Assembly (NCBI RefSeq): GCF_947495925.1
Contig: NZ_CANMAU010000002.1
Coordinates: forward strand, 372,001-436,000
DNA from: an uncultured Algibacter sp.
GTDB taxonomy: Bacteria; Bacteroidota; Bacteroidia; Flavobacteriales; Flavobacteriaceae
DNA length: 64,000 nucleotides
Reading direction: 5' to 3'
How positions within the stretch are numbered: the first letter of the stretch is position 1; every line of letters begins with the position of its first letter. This document shows positions 28,237 through 36,433 of this stretch, piece after piece. Made by a program: the position numbers and the translations under genes. The notes beneath the pieces were generated by a model. That model was given only the letters and a program-made list of their open reading frames with translations. It was not told where the DNA came from and did no database searches.

Positions 28237-28584
28237 TTACCAACCAGAATAGTCAAAATCTCCACCGCCATAATCAAAACTATCCATTCCTCCTAGGTCG
28301 TCAAAAGTGCCGTAATCATTGGTTTTAGGAATATTGTAATTATCGTAGCTACCATAATCATCATTATACTCAGGGGCTATGTAATCATAACTATCTATGT
28401 AATCGTTATAATAATCCATTTCTATAAGATCTAATTCATAATCTAGAGCATAATCCATGTCAATAACGGCATCCATATAGCCCCAATCATAGCCGTAATA
28501 AAATGAATAATAGTCATAATAGCTATCTATAATTATTACAGAAAATCCTGGGCACCAACCTCCCCAAGGTCCCCAATACCAATG
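28237..28584 (-). pseudogene. Tyr/Asp/Gly-rich tail cut off by an in-frame TGA
   Basis: The reading frame of the gene upstream (28585-29313) continues past its TGA stop at 28585-28587 with no further stop until 28237. It reads HWYWGPWGGWCPG right after the TGA, and then a tail of about 100 residues made mostly of Asp, Tyr and Gly. Continuous frame and composition show that this was, or still is, the C-terminal third of one protein of about 358 residues. An internal ATG at 28476 could start a 79-residue product, but it has no leader and is unlikely to be a gene by itself. Confidence 0.7.
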
Positions 28585-29313
28585 TCATCCCCACATCCAA
28601 CCGTGCATCATGTTAAAGGTATGCATAGCCCAGAAGTAGTCATTTCTATTATTTTGAGCGCGCTCTAGTTCTATGGATTTTTTACGTAATTCATTAATAC
28701 CTTTAGCATTCTTGCCCATCTTTTTTTCCATCTCATTAAGTTTACTCTGTAACTCTTTCTGCTTAGATTTTAATTTCTCTAATTGCTTCCGCTCTTCACT
28801 GGTAAGTGGTTTGTTAGAATCTTTGTCTTGTGATTCTTTAGAATAATTCATGTATAGAAGATTGATGGTTTCTGACGTTTGGTTAATACCTTTTTGAATT
28901 TTTTCATCCTTAACGTTTATCATCTCGTATACAATCTTTAATTCTTCTACTGAAGATAATGCAGCAGCCATACCGGTAAAAAAGGTTTCATCTTTTAATA
29001 AAGCTCCACGTTCGGTTTTGTGTAATTCTGAGTTAAGTGATTTTAGTGCTTTCCAATATGGAGCAGCATCTTTATTGTTCATGGATAATCTATTGTCCTT
29101 ACTCTCTTTAGACACTTTTATGGTATAAGTTAATGCCTTATTAGCACTGGTAATTAAGCTTGAGGCATTGTGTTTTGAAGGTTCTGAGCTACTAGGTTGG
29201 CTCATAGTCATATTAAAACTGCTTGCATGCGCTTGAAGTTTATTAGATGGTATGACTATGAGTAGTATAAGCGTTGAAAGCATTATTGCTTTCAAAAGTC
29301 TTATTGTTTTCAT
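28585..29313 (-). CDS. secreted helical protein of unknown function, ended by a premature TGA
   Basis: I do not recognise the family. The 242 residues begin with a hydrophobic leader (about 1-28, ending QAHA) and continue as a helical, Lys- and Glu-rich domain with a coiled coil at about 165-215 (SEERKQLEKLKSKQKELQSKL). The chain ends MMHGWMWG before TGA, and the same frame runs on for 115 codons with a Trp-, Tyr- and Asp-rich tail. TGA most likely arose from a TGG codon. It should act in the periplasm or outer membrane. It stands upstream of a terminator and downstream of a decayed DUF481 fragment. Confidence 0.72.
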   Translation of the reverse strand: MKTIRLLKAIMLSTLILLIVIPSNKLQAHASSFNMTMSQPSSSEPSKHNASSLITSANKALTYTIKVSKESKDNRLSMNNKDAAPYWKALKSLNSELHKTERGALLKDETFFTGMAAALSSVEELKIVYEMINVKDEKIQKGINQTSETINLLYMNYSKESQDKDSNKPLTSEERKQLEKLKSKQKELQSKLNEMEKKMGKNAKGINELRKKSIELERAQNNRNDYFWAMHTFNMMHGWMWG

Positions 29314-29494
29314 TTTTATGTCTCTTTAAGGTTTCTATATTAAAAAGGGTAATTATGGATTAAAAACCCTAAAATATTTTTTTTGAATTAGTAAAATGGG
29401 ATGGCTTAAAGAAGTGTAATCCATCTCGTTAATTATTTATAAGTCAAAAAAGTAGTCAGGTTTAATTTATGAAATGAATATAATTAAAGCATAT

Positions 29495-29657
29495 TTACCT
29501 GTTCCATCTAAAACCAGCGATGAAGATATAATCGACTTTTTTTCTTGCTTTAGCAGGATGCTTATCTTAATTTCAAGGTATTGTTTGCTTAACGTAGAAG
29601 TTTTTCATAAAGATATCATCATGTTTTGACATGGTATCTAATATCTGCACGAAAACC
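29495..29657 (-). pseudogene. decayed 3' end of a second DUF481 gene
   Basis: The minus strand translates as HDDIFMKNFYVKQTIP, two stop codons, then HPAKARKKVDYIFIAGFRW and a stop. This matches the last 40 residues of the intact DUF481 gene at 33967-35031 (DDVFIKDFYVRAGYTLNYDNRPAEAGKE and then VDYIFTTGFGW). The DNA aligns with 33967-34130 almost without gaps. It is a clear remnant of a paralogous copy. The rest of that copy is missing: GH117 begins 74 bases beyond. Apart from this remnant I see nothing in 29314-29730. Confidence 0.85.
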
Positions 29658-29730
29658 ATCAAATTTAACATGCAAAAAGCGATGAATTGACAAGTTAATA
29701 AGCATGCTGTAACCTTAAGTCTTTCTCCAT

Positions 29731-31035
29731 TTATTGATTATTCAAAACAGATTGATTTTCTTTATCAATACGTTCACGCTGGGCTTCGTTTAATCCATAT
29801 TTGAAATATAAATCATTAGGATATAGGAGATTAGATTTTTTCATGCTTGGGTCATTTATTTTTCTACTTAAATCACAATCAAATCGTGCTAATTTGGTAT
29901 ACATTTTACCCCAATCATTTCCTGCATTTATAAAATGAGAAAGTCCCCAAGAAATCCCGTCTGCATCTCCCGAATCCGTGAAAGCATCTGGTGAAAATGG
30001 GCCTGCGGCTACAGGTAACATTTTACCTACTGAGGCAATCTCAAAATTCACCCAATCTTTTGCGTATTGAATGGTGTAATGTTCTATACCATCAGTGGTT
30101 ACAATGGCGGCAACGCCTTCTTTAAAAGGAAATAGAATAGTTTCATGCCCAGAGTTCATTACTGGGTTTAAGGGATGTTTTTTATATGGACCTTCAGGCG
30201 ATTCGGCAATAGCAACGCCCCATCCATCCCAATGTTTTTTGTTGGCATCTCTTTTGCCCATACCGGATTTATAATAGACATATATCTTTCCATCGTGCAC
30301 TAAAGGGTAGGGATCGTGTATTACGCGATGATCCCATTCATTTTCTTTACCAAAATCAATAACTACTTTATTTAACGGTGTCCAGGGACCATCTGGCGAA
30401 TCTGCATAGGACATAGCAACAGGACATACATCACTACCGCCTCCATCAGAAGGTTTTCCACTTGGAGCGCTAAACGCTTGATAATATAAATAATATTTGT
30501 TTTTCCATTTCAAGACATCTGTTGTTGAAACGGATCGCCAACCAGGATTTGGTTTTTTAGGCTTTGGAATAGCCACACCTTGTTCTTCCCATGTAAAGCC
30601 ATCGGTACTTGTGGCGTACCAAATATCGCATAAATCCCAATCTGCAGAGGGTATTGTGTCGTTGCATTTAGCATATCCCATAGGTTTAGTTGGTGTGTTT
30701 CGATAGGTGTACCACACATAATATTTGCCATTTTCAAAAATAATTTTTGAAGGGTCTCTGCGGGTAATTGTGCCATCACCGTCGTTGTAATCAAAGCCTT
30801 CAAGTTCCGTATATTTGAAGTTCGAATACAATTCGTTATCTAAAAGACGAGGTGCCTCATAATGCTTAAAACTGCGTTCCATGGCACTGCTTAACTTTCT
30901 GTTCGGATCAAGGTTTTCAAGAAATAATGGAAAAGCATCTTGGGGTTCATTATTTATAGATTGCGTTTGCTCTTCAGATTTGCTGTTACAGGAGTAAATA
31001 GCTAGTACTAGAATTAAAAGTAAAATTGATCTCAT
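29731..31035 (-). CDS. GH117 glycosidase (1,3-alpha-3,6-anhydro-L-galactosidase type), lipoprotein
   Basis: The 434-residue protein has a lipoprotein leader ending AIYSC and a five-bladed beta-propeller of glycoside hydrolase family 117. Family members remove 3,6-anhydro-L-galactose from the non-reducing end of neoagaro-oligosaccharides. Blade motifs seen are TRRDPSK, WYATSTDGFTW, NPGWRSVST, IHDPYPLVHDGKIY and NSGHETILFPF. The aspartates of RDPS and HDPY and the histidine of SGHE are the positions I match to the catalytic residues. GH2 lies 18 bases upstream on the same strand. A second, more distant GH117 lies at 40592-41884. Confidence 0.92.
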   Translation of the reverse strand: MRSILLLILVLAIYSCNSKSEEQTQSINNEPQDAFPLFLENLDPNRKLSSAMERSFKHYEAPRLLDNELYSNFKYTELEGFDYNDGDGTITRRDPSKIIFENGKYYVWYTYRNTPTKPMGYAKCNDTIPSADWDLCDIWYATSTDGFTWEEQGVAIPKPKKPNPGWRSVSTTDVLKWKNKYYLYYQAFSAPSGKPSDGGGSDVCPVAMSYADSPDGPWTPLNKVVIDFGKENEWDHRVIHDPYPLVHDGKIYVYYKSGMGKRDANKKHWDGWGVAIAESPEGPYKKHPLNPVMNSGHETILFPFKEGVAAIVTTDGIEHYTIQYAKDWVNFEIASVGKMLPVAAGPFSPDAFTDSGDADGISWGLSHFINAGNDWGKMYTKLARFDCDLSRKINDPSMKKSNLLYPNDLYFKYGLNEAQRERIDKENQSVLNNQ

Positions 31036-31053
31036 TTTTCTTAAAGTTTGAAA

Positions 31054-33087
31054 TTAGTTTAGTTGCCATTCTACCTCATCAGTCATGGATTTACCAGAAT
31101 GTACTTTGATGATGTTTTTTCCTTCTTCAAGTTTGATATTTTCAAAAGTGAGAATATGAATGGTGGATGTTAGTTTCTTTTTAGCAATTTTTTTGTCATT
31201 TACATAAAGAGTAACTTTATCTTGATTTGTATAGATTTTTACATCTACCAAGTTATTTTTACGCTTAGTATGTCTGCGTTCGGCTATATATAAAACTGGT
31301 GTGTCTGACCAATTAGCTTTATAAAAATAAAAAGCATCTTTTTTAGTCGATCGATCAAACGTAATTAATCCTTTATGATTAGTAAATGGAATCCCCCCAC
31401 GATTCCAGTCTCCAACGGAAAAATCGAACATATTCCATATGTATGAACTCCAAACAAAAGGACGGTCTTTTATTATTTTCCAAGAAACTTCATGACAGTA
31501 CGTTTGGTCTTGCTCTGGAAAAAACGTTCCAAAAGGTTTATCTAGATTGGTAATATCTTGCTGAAAAATATTTCCTCCCGCTCCGTATTCACTTATACTT
31601 ATTCCTATTTCTGGTTTTGTTTGATTTGATTCATCTAACCACCTTGCTAAATCTTTATATTCTCCGGTATACCAACCAAAATATTTGTTCCAAGCTTGCA
31701 AATCTGTGATACCTCCCATATTGGAATTAACTCCTCTATCACTAGCCGAAATAGTTAAACGGGTTTTATCCAGACTATGAGCAAGTTCGTTTAGCTCTTT
31801 GGTGTGCTGTACGCAAGGTTCGTCAGGGCTTTGGTAAGCACGAACTTCATTCCATAAGCCCCAAACAAAAATGCTTGGGTGATTATAATTTTGCAGGATT
31901 AACTCTTTTAGTTGTTGTTTGGCGTTTGGTAGTTCACGTCCACTATAATCGTGTACAAAAGGAATTTCACTCCAAACTAAAATACCTTTTTCATCAGCAA
32001 GATTATAAGTGGTTTCAGAATGTTGATAATGTGATAAACGTAATGTGGTTGCTCCAATTTCATCAACAAGATCCATATCTTTTATGTGATTATCTTCTTT
32101 AAGAGCAGGCCCAAATTTTTTCCACTCTTGGTGCATGGCTACACCATGCAAATCATAAATTTCTCCATTTAAATAGAAACCTTTTTTAGGGTCTATCCTG
32201 TACGATTTAATACCGAAATTTTGTATGACTTTGTCTTTGGTTTTCTCTGTTTTTAATTCAATTTCGATGGTATAGATATGTGGGTTTTTACGACCATTCC
32301 AAAATATTGGCGATTGAATTTCGAAAGGCTCTTTAATAATTTCAGAACCTGATTTGAAATTTATGGGTTTTGTTTTTTCAAGAACTATTTCCCCCATTCT
32401 ATCTTTAACGATATACTTTAGCTGAGCTTCCTGGTTTTTAGTGCCTTTTATATGGGTTTCAAGAGTTAGCTTCGCGAGATTACTATTTATGTTTTTTTGT
32501 TTTATAAACACTCCGGATGAAGCAAAATGTATAGGAGAAATATGAGTTTCTGGAGTTGCGAATATTTGTACTGGTCTATAAATACCTCCATAAATATTAA
32601 AAAGTTTATCGGTAACAGGTATTCTTTTAAAATTTGGTTCGTTTGTAACTTTTACAGCAATATTGTTTTCTTCGCCAAATGCTACATAATCTGTGATGTT
32701 AAAACAAAATGCGGAATAGCCACCAGAATGCTGTCCTAATTTTTTGCCGTTTATATATACGGTAGCTTCGTGACCTACAGCTTCAAAACGAATAAAAATT
32801 TGTTTTCCAGCCATTGTCTTGGGTATAGTAGTTTTGTTTTGGTACCAAACAACGCCACGATAATATCCGTTTTCTTCAATGGCATCCATGGAGTATGTAT
32901 GCGGAATTTTAACCAAATTCCAGCCGCTTAAATTCGGATTTAAATTTTGAGCGTTATATACGTTTCCTTTTTTGAAGTTCCAGTCTGTAAGATTAATGTG
33001 GTCTCTTGATTTTATAAATGAAATTTGCGCATGCCCCATGAAGAAAGAAAAGAGTGTAAAGGCTACAAGAAGGTTTTTTAATGACAT
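31054..33087 (-). CDS. GH2 family beta-galactosidase-like glycosidase
   Basis: A signal peptide (about 1-20, ending GHAQ) precedes the three-part GH2 fold: sugar-binding jelly roll (about 25-180), immunoglobulin-like domain (180-290) and TIM barrel (290-580). The acid/base glutamate lies in WGLWNEVRAY (about residue 414) and the nucleophile in ISEYGAGG (about 500). The frame opens at 33150, but the leader begins at the ATG at 33087. Next to GH117 this is probably the exo-beta-galactosidase that removes galactose after GH117 has taken off anhydrogalactose. The exact sugar is inference. Confidence 0.9.
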   Translation of the reverse strand: MSLKNLLVAFTLFSFFMGHAQISFIKSRDHINLTDWNFKKGNVYNAQNLNPNLSGWNLVKIPHTYSMDAIEENGYYRGVVWYQNKTTIPKTMAGKQIFIRFEAVGHEATVYINGKKLGQHSGGYSAFCFNITDYVAFGEENNIAVKVTNEPNFKRIPVTDKLFNIYGGIYRPVQIFATPETHISPIHFASSGVFIKQKNINSNLAKLTLETHIKGTKNQEAQLKYIVKDRMGEIVLEKTKPINFKSGSEIIKEPFEIQSPIFWNGRKNPHIYTIEIELKTEKTKDKVIQNFGIKSYRIDPKKGFYLNGEIYDLHGVAMHQEWKKFGPALKEDNHIKDMDLVDEIGATTLRLSHYQHSETTYNLADEKGILVWSEIPFVHDYSGRELPNAKQQLKELILQNYNHPSIFVWGLWNEVRAYQSPDEPCVQHTKELNELAHSLDKTRLTISASDRGVNSNMGGITDLQAWNKYFGWYTGEYKDLARWLDESNQTKPEIGISISEYGAGGNIFQQDITNLDKPFGTFFPEQDQTYCHEVSWKIIKDRPFVWSSYIWNMFDFSVGDWNRGGIPFTNHKGLITFDRSTKKDAFYFYKANWSDTPVLYIAERRHTKRKNNLVDVKIYTNQDKVTLYVNDKKIAKKKLTSTIHILTFENIKLEEGKNIIKVHSGKSMTDEVEWQLN

Positions 33088-33167
33088 ATTATTTAGTTTG
33101 GTAAGTAGCAATAAATGTATAAAAAACTTGTAATATAGACTGATCGCCAAGCTAAAAGTTAAAAAAG

Positions 33168-33918
33168 TTATACCGTTTTGTATAATATTGTATTAATCTG
33201 ACCTTTATTGTTTTCTAGAAGCTTTTTTTGAAGTGTTTTCTCTTCTTTTATTTTGAAATTGAAGGGCGGCTCTAAAATAGAAATTCCGCTCTGTTTTTTT
33301 ATTCTAATACCTTGTCCAGAAATAATGTCTTTATTTGGAATAAATGTTCCTAAAGGAATGTGTTCTGTTAGAATAACGTACTTGTAATTTTTGAGTTTAG
33401 TTAGAATATTTTGAATTTCGGTATTAGAAAGGTGGTGTAGTACTTGTCGTAAAATAACACAATCTCCTTTAGGAAGTTCATCTTTTGAAATGTCTAAACA
33501 CTGAAACTCTAAGCCTCTTTCATTATTTTTTTTTATTTCTATCAATAAGTATTTCAATTATATCAATAGCAATATATGATTTGGCATATTTAACGAGGTG
33601 TCTTCCAATATTGAAATCTCCACAACCTAAATCGCATACAATTAAAGGTTCTTTAAAAGAACTTAAAAATAAAATGACTTGTTCTAGATAAGAGTTTATA
33701 ATATCTAAATTGTGAGAGCCTTCTCCCGAGTAAAAATCAAAAGACTCACCTCCCCAAAGCTTTAAATCATAAATTTGATTCATAACATCCTTAGTTGGCC
33801 AAGGCTTCTTGATTTTGAAATTTTTTAGGTTGCTGCTTACGCAAAGATTTGAATCTGTTTTAATGGTTAAATCTGCTAATATACAAATGTGCAATTCCCA
33901 ACCTTTGGAATAGATCAT
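33168..33918 (-). pseudogene. class I SAM methyltransferase, second copy, frameshifted in an A9 run
   Basis: Two overlapping frames make up one gene closely similar to the intact methyltransferase at 35116-35799. The first (33523-33918) carries KPWPTKDVMNQIYD and the SAM motif VCDLGCGDFNIG, and ends RNKKK. The second (33168-33557) goes on with LEFQCLDISKDELPKGDCVILRQVLHHLSN to the end. The switch lies in nine adenines on the minus strand (33526-33534); eight would restore the frame. All else is intact. The cause may be a fresh mutation, a sequencing slip, or slipped-strand phase variation. Confidence 0.85.
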
Positions 33919-33966
33919 AACATTTGAACTTCTAATTTTATGTGATAGTACCTCTCTTTATTCTTT

Positions 33967-35031
33967 TTACCATTCCCAACCAAAACCAGTAGTGAAGATA
34001 TAATCTACCTCTTTTCCTGCTTCAGCAGGGCGGTTGTCATAGTTCAATGTATAACCCGCTCTAACGTAAAAGTCTTTTATAAACACATCATCATATTTTG
34101 CATCAAATCTAAAGTCTGTACGAAAACGACCAGAGGCAACAGATGGATCAGAAATAATTGTGGGGTACAGCGTAAGGTTGGTGAAAAGATTTAAATCACC
34201 AATATCGTAAAGGTTTAATTCTGTTCCTATATACCCTTCCATAGAATTTCTGCTTGGAGCTGTTGTGCTTGTGCCATCATCTGGATTAAAAACAGGAGAA
34301 AAAGTTTCATTATTCAATGCAACCCCTCCTGAAACATTCCAATATAATGAGTTAGTGTGTTTAATGTAATTACCAACCCCCATTTTCGCAGTGGTGCGTA
34401 AATCTAAAGATTGCTCTGTATTTGATAGAAAGTCTATGTCTGCAGAAAGATTCCAATCTGCAGGTAAAAAGTATCGAAAACCAAGTCCTGCATCATTTCT
34501 TTGTATGTCATCAACACCATCTTGAGTAGTAATTAAGGTGTTATAGTATAATTCAAGAGACCATCTGTCAGCCAAATAACCCATTCTCAAATTCCCATTT
34601 AACTGCTGCTGGTTATTTGCTTTTGTTAATGAAAATCCAAAGTCAATATTAGCGGAGAGTCGACTCAAAAAACTACTGTCTACACTATTTATATTAACAA
34701 TGTCATTTTGGTCAACAGTCAGGTCCTCGCCATCTTCATTGTCTATAAAAATTTTGCCCTCTCCAACAGAGCTGAAGCTTCCGTTTATTCTTTGTCCGTC
34801 AGAAAGCGTAATTAAGTATCTTTGTAAGGCTTTCATTTCCTTAATGTCTTCCCATTTAATTTTAAAATCAGAATCAGAGTATGGTGGTTCTATAGTTAAA
34901 ACGCCTTTATCCATGCTTTTTAAATCTCCTATAATAGTATTGCCATTATTAAGAACTAAAGAGTCATTTTGGCCAAGACTTATCAACGATATACTGAAAA
35001 GTAAAATAAACAAAGAGCTAGACTTATTCAT
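33967..35031 (-). CDS. DUF481 family outer-membrane beta-barrel protein
   Basis: The leader ends ISLGQ (about residue 21). A small N-terminal domain (about 22-115) has two similar halves (LNNGNTIIGDLKSMDKGVL and LSDGQRINGSFSSVGEGKI). A DUF481 barrel follows (about 125-354) with alternating strands (NIDFGFSLTKANNQQQLNG, WSLELYYNTLITTQDG) and an aromatic C terminus, FGWEW. It lies between the two methyltransferase copies. A decayed second copy of its 3' end is at 29495-29657. The function is unknown; the family is common in the outer membrane of Gram-negative bacteria. Confidence 0.88.
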   Translation of the reverse strand: MNKSSSLFILLFSISLISLGQNDSLVLNNGNTIIGDLKSMDKGVLTIEPPYSDSDFKIKWEDIKEMKALQRYLITLSDGQRINGSFSSVGEGKIFIDNEDGEDLTVDQNDIVNINSVDSSFLSRLSANIDFGFSLTKANNQQQLNGNLRMGYLADRWSLELYYNTLITTQDGVDDIQRNDAGLGFRYFLPADWNLSADIDFLSNTEQSLDLRTTAKMGVGNYIKHTNSLYWNVSGGVALNNETFSPVFNPDDGTSTTAPSRNSMEGYIGTELNLYDIGDLNLFTNLTLYPTIISDPSVASGRFRTDFRFDAKYDDVFIKDFYVRAGYTLNYDNRPAEAGKEVDYIFTTGFGWEW

Positions 35032-35115
35032 TGATTAGGTTTTTTTGGTAAAATGGTTATCTCACAAAGTTAGAATTTAAACAGTTTAAAATCAAGTTAA
35101 ATTGCAAAAGGAGGT

Positions 35116-35799
35116 TTAAAATATTTGATATAAGGTTGTTGTAATACATCCTTTATTATTTTCTAAAATAGATTCACAAAGCAGTTTTTTGTTTTTAATT
35201 TTAAAGTGAAAAGGGCCTTCCATAATGTCAACACCACTATGCTTTTTCAATCTAATACCTTGTCCTGAAATAATATCTTTATTAGGGACGAAATTTCCAG
35301 AAGGGAGGTGCTCAGTTAGAATGATGTATTTGTAATTGGCTATTTTTTTAACCACTTGCTGTATTTCAGTATTTGATAAATGTTGTAATACTTGGCGCAG
35401 AATAACACAATCTGCAGGTGGAAGTTCGTCTTTTGCTATGTCAAGACAATAAAACTTTAAGTTTTCATTTTTAAAACGGCTTTTGTTTCTGTGAATAAGG
35501 GGCTTAACAATATCTATAGCCATATATTTTTGAACGTGTTTTACCAAATGACTTCCTACATTAAAGTCACCACAGCCTAAGTCGCAAACAGTTAATGTAT
35601 TATTGAAAGATTTTAAGAAATGCTCAACCGTATCTAAATAAGGGGTAATTATTTCAGGGTTGTAAGAGCCTTCGCCAGAATAAAAATCAAATTCACTGCC
35701 GCCCCAAAGGTGCTTGTCGTAAATCTGTTCCATGGCATCTTTTGTAGGCCAAGGTCTTTTTGTTTTTCTAGCCAACGGATTTAAGTTTGCAAAATACAT
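35116..35799 (-). CDS. class I SAM-dependent methyltransferase
   Basis: This 227-residue cytoplasmic protein has the SAM-binding motif I VCDLGCGDFNVGSHL (about 70-84), the acidic residue of motif II in YMAIDIV, and post-motif ADCVILRQVLQHLSN typical of small-molecule methyltransferases. The motif WGGSEFDFYSGEGSY near the N terminus is shared with the frameshifted copy at 33168-33918. The ATG lies inside the end of the TrmH gene, with 32 bases overlap; conservation between the copies begins at RPWPTKD, so a slightly later start is possible. The substrate is unknown. Confidence 0.83.
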   Translation of the reverse strand: MYFANLNPLARKTKRPWPTKDAMEQIYDKHLWGGSEFDFYSGEGSYNPEIITPYLDTVEHFLKSFNNTLTVCDLGCGDFNVGSHLVKHVQKYMAIDIVKPLIHRNKSRFKNENLKFYCLDIAKDELPPADCVILRQVLQHLSNTEIQQVVKKIANYKYIILTEHLPSGNFVPNKDIISGQGIRLKKHSGVDIMEGPFHFKIKNKKLLCESILENNKGCITTTLYQIF

Positions 35800-36304
35800 C
35801 CCAAGTTACTATGCCACAACTTACAGAAATGTTCAAAGAATGTTTCGTACCAAATTGAGGAATTTCCAGAACCAAATCACTAGCATCTACCACGTCTTGC
35901 GTAACACCTTTTACCTCGTTACCAAAAACTAATGCGTACGTATTATTTTTTTCAACAGTAAAATGATCGAGCATAGTGGCATTCTCTGCTTGCTCAATAG
36001 CGCATACTTTTACACTTTCAGTCTTAAGTTTTTTGATGATGTCCATCGTGTTTTCAGCATACTCCCAGTCAACCGTTTCGGTGCTTCCCAGTGCGGTTTT
36101 ATGAATGTCTTTATGTGGTGGTTTAGCAGTAATACCACAGAGATAAATTTTTTCAATGAGAAAGGCGTCACTAGTTCTAAATACCGAGCCAATATTATTC
36201 AGGCTTCTAATATTATCTAAAACAATGATAATGGGTGTTTTTTTTGCTGATTTAAATCCGTCAACACTTAGTCTGTCTAATTCGCTATTTTTTAATTTAC
36301 GCAT
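35768..36304 (-). CDS. TrmH/SpoU family RNA 2'-O-methyltransferase
   Basis: This is a small SPOUT-fold enzyme of 178 residues with the three family motifs: LDNIRSLNNIGSVFRTSDAF, LVFGNEVKGVTQDVVD and LEIPQFGTKHSLNISVSCGIV. The trefoil knot binds SAM. It methylates a ribose in tRNA or rRNA. There is no extra RNA-binding domain, so the target cannot be named. It begins divergently from mutS and overlaps the following methyltransferase gene. Confidence 0.9.
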   Translation of the reverse strand: MRKLKNSELDRLSVDGFKSAKKTPIIIVLDNIRSLNNIGSVFRTSDAFLIEKIYLCGITAKPPHKDIHKTALGSTETVDWEYAENTMDIIKKLKTESVKVCAIEQAENATMLDHFTVEKNNTYALVFGNEVKGVTQDVVDASDLVLEIPQFGTKHSLNISVSCGIVTWDVFCKLKSVG

Positions 36305-36433
36305 GGTTTTATTGTTGAAATCTCGCTTTAATTGTAGATAACTTCTGAAAAATCGACTTAAAAAAACATTAAATTAATAGTACATTGCATGCTACAATTT
36401 TGTCAAAAGTAACACTTAAAAACCACTTTTCCA

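Noticed and set aside
28585-28587. TGA read as selenocysteine or by an altered genetic code
   Set aside because: TGA ends other genes normally, and no selenocysteine-type hairpin was recognised behind it. A TGG to TGA change explains it more simply.
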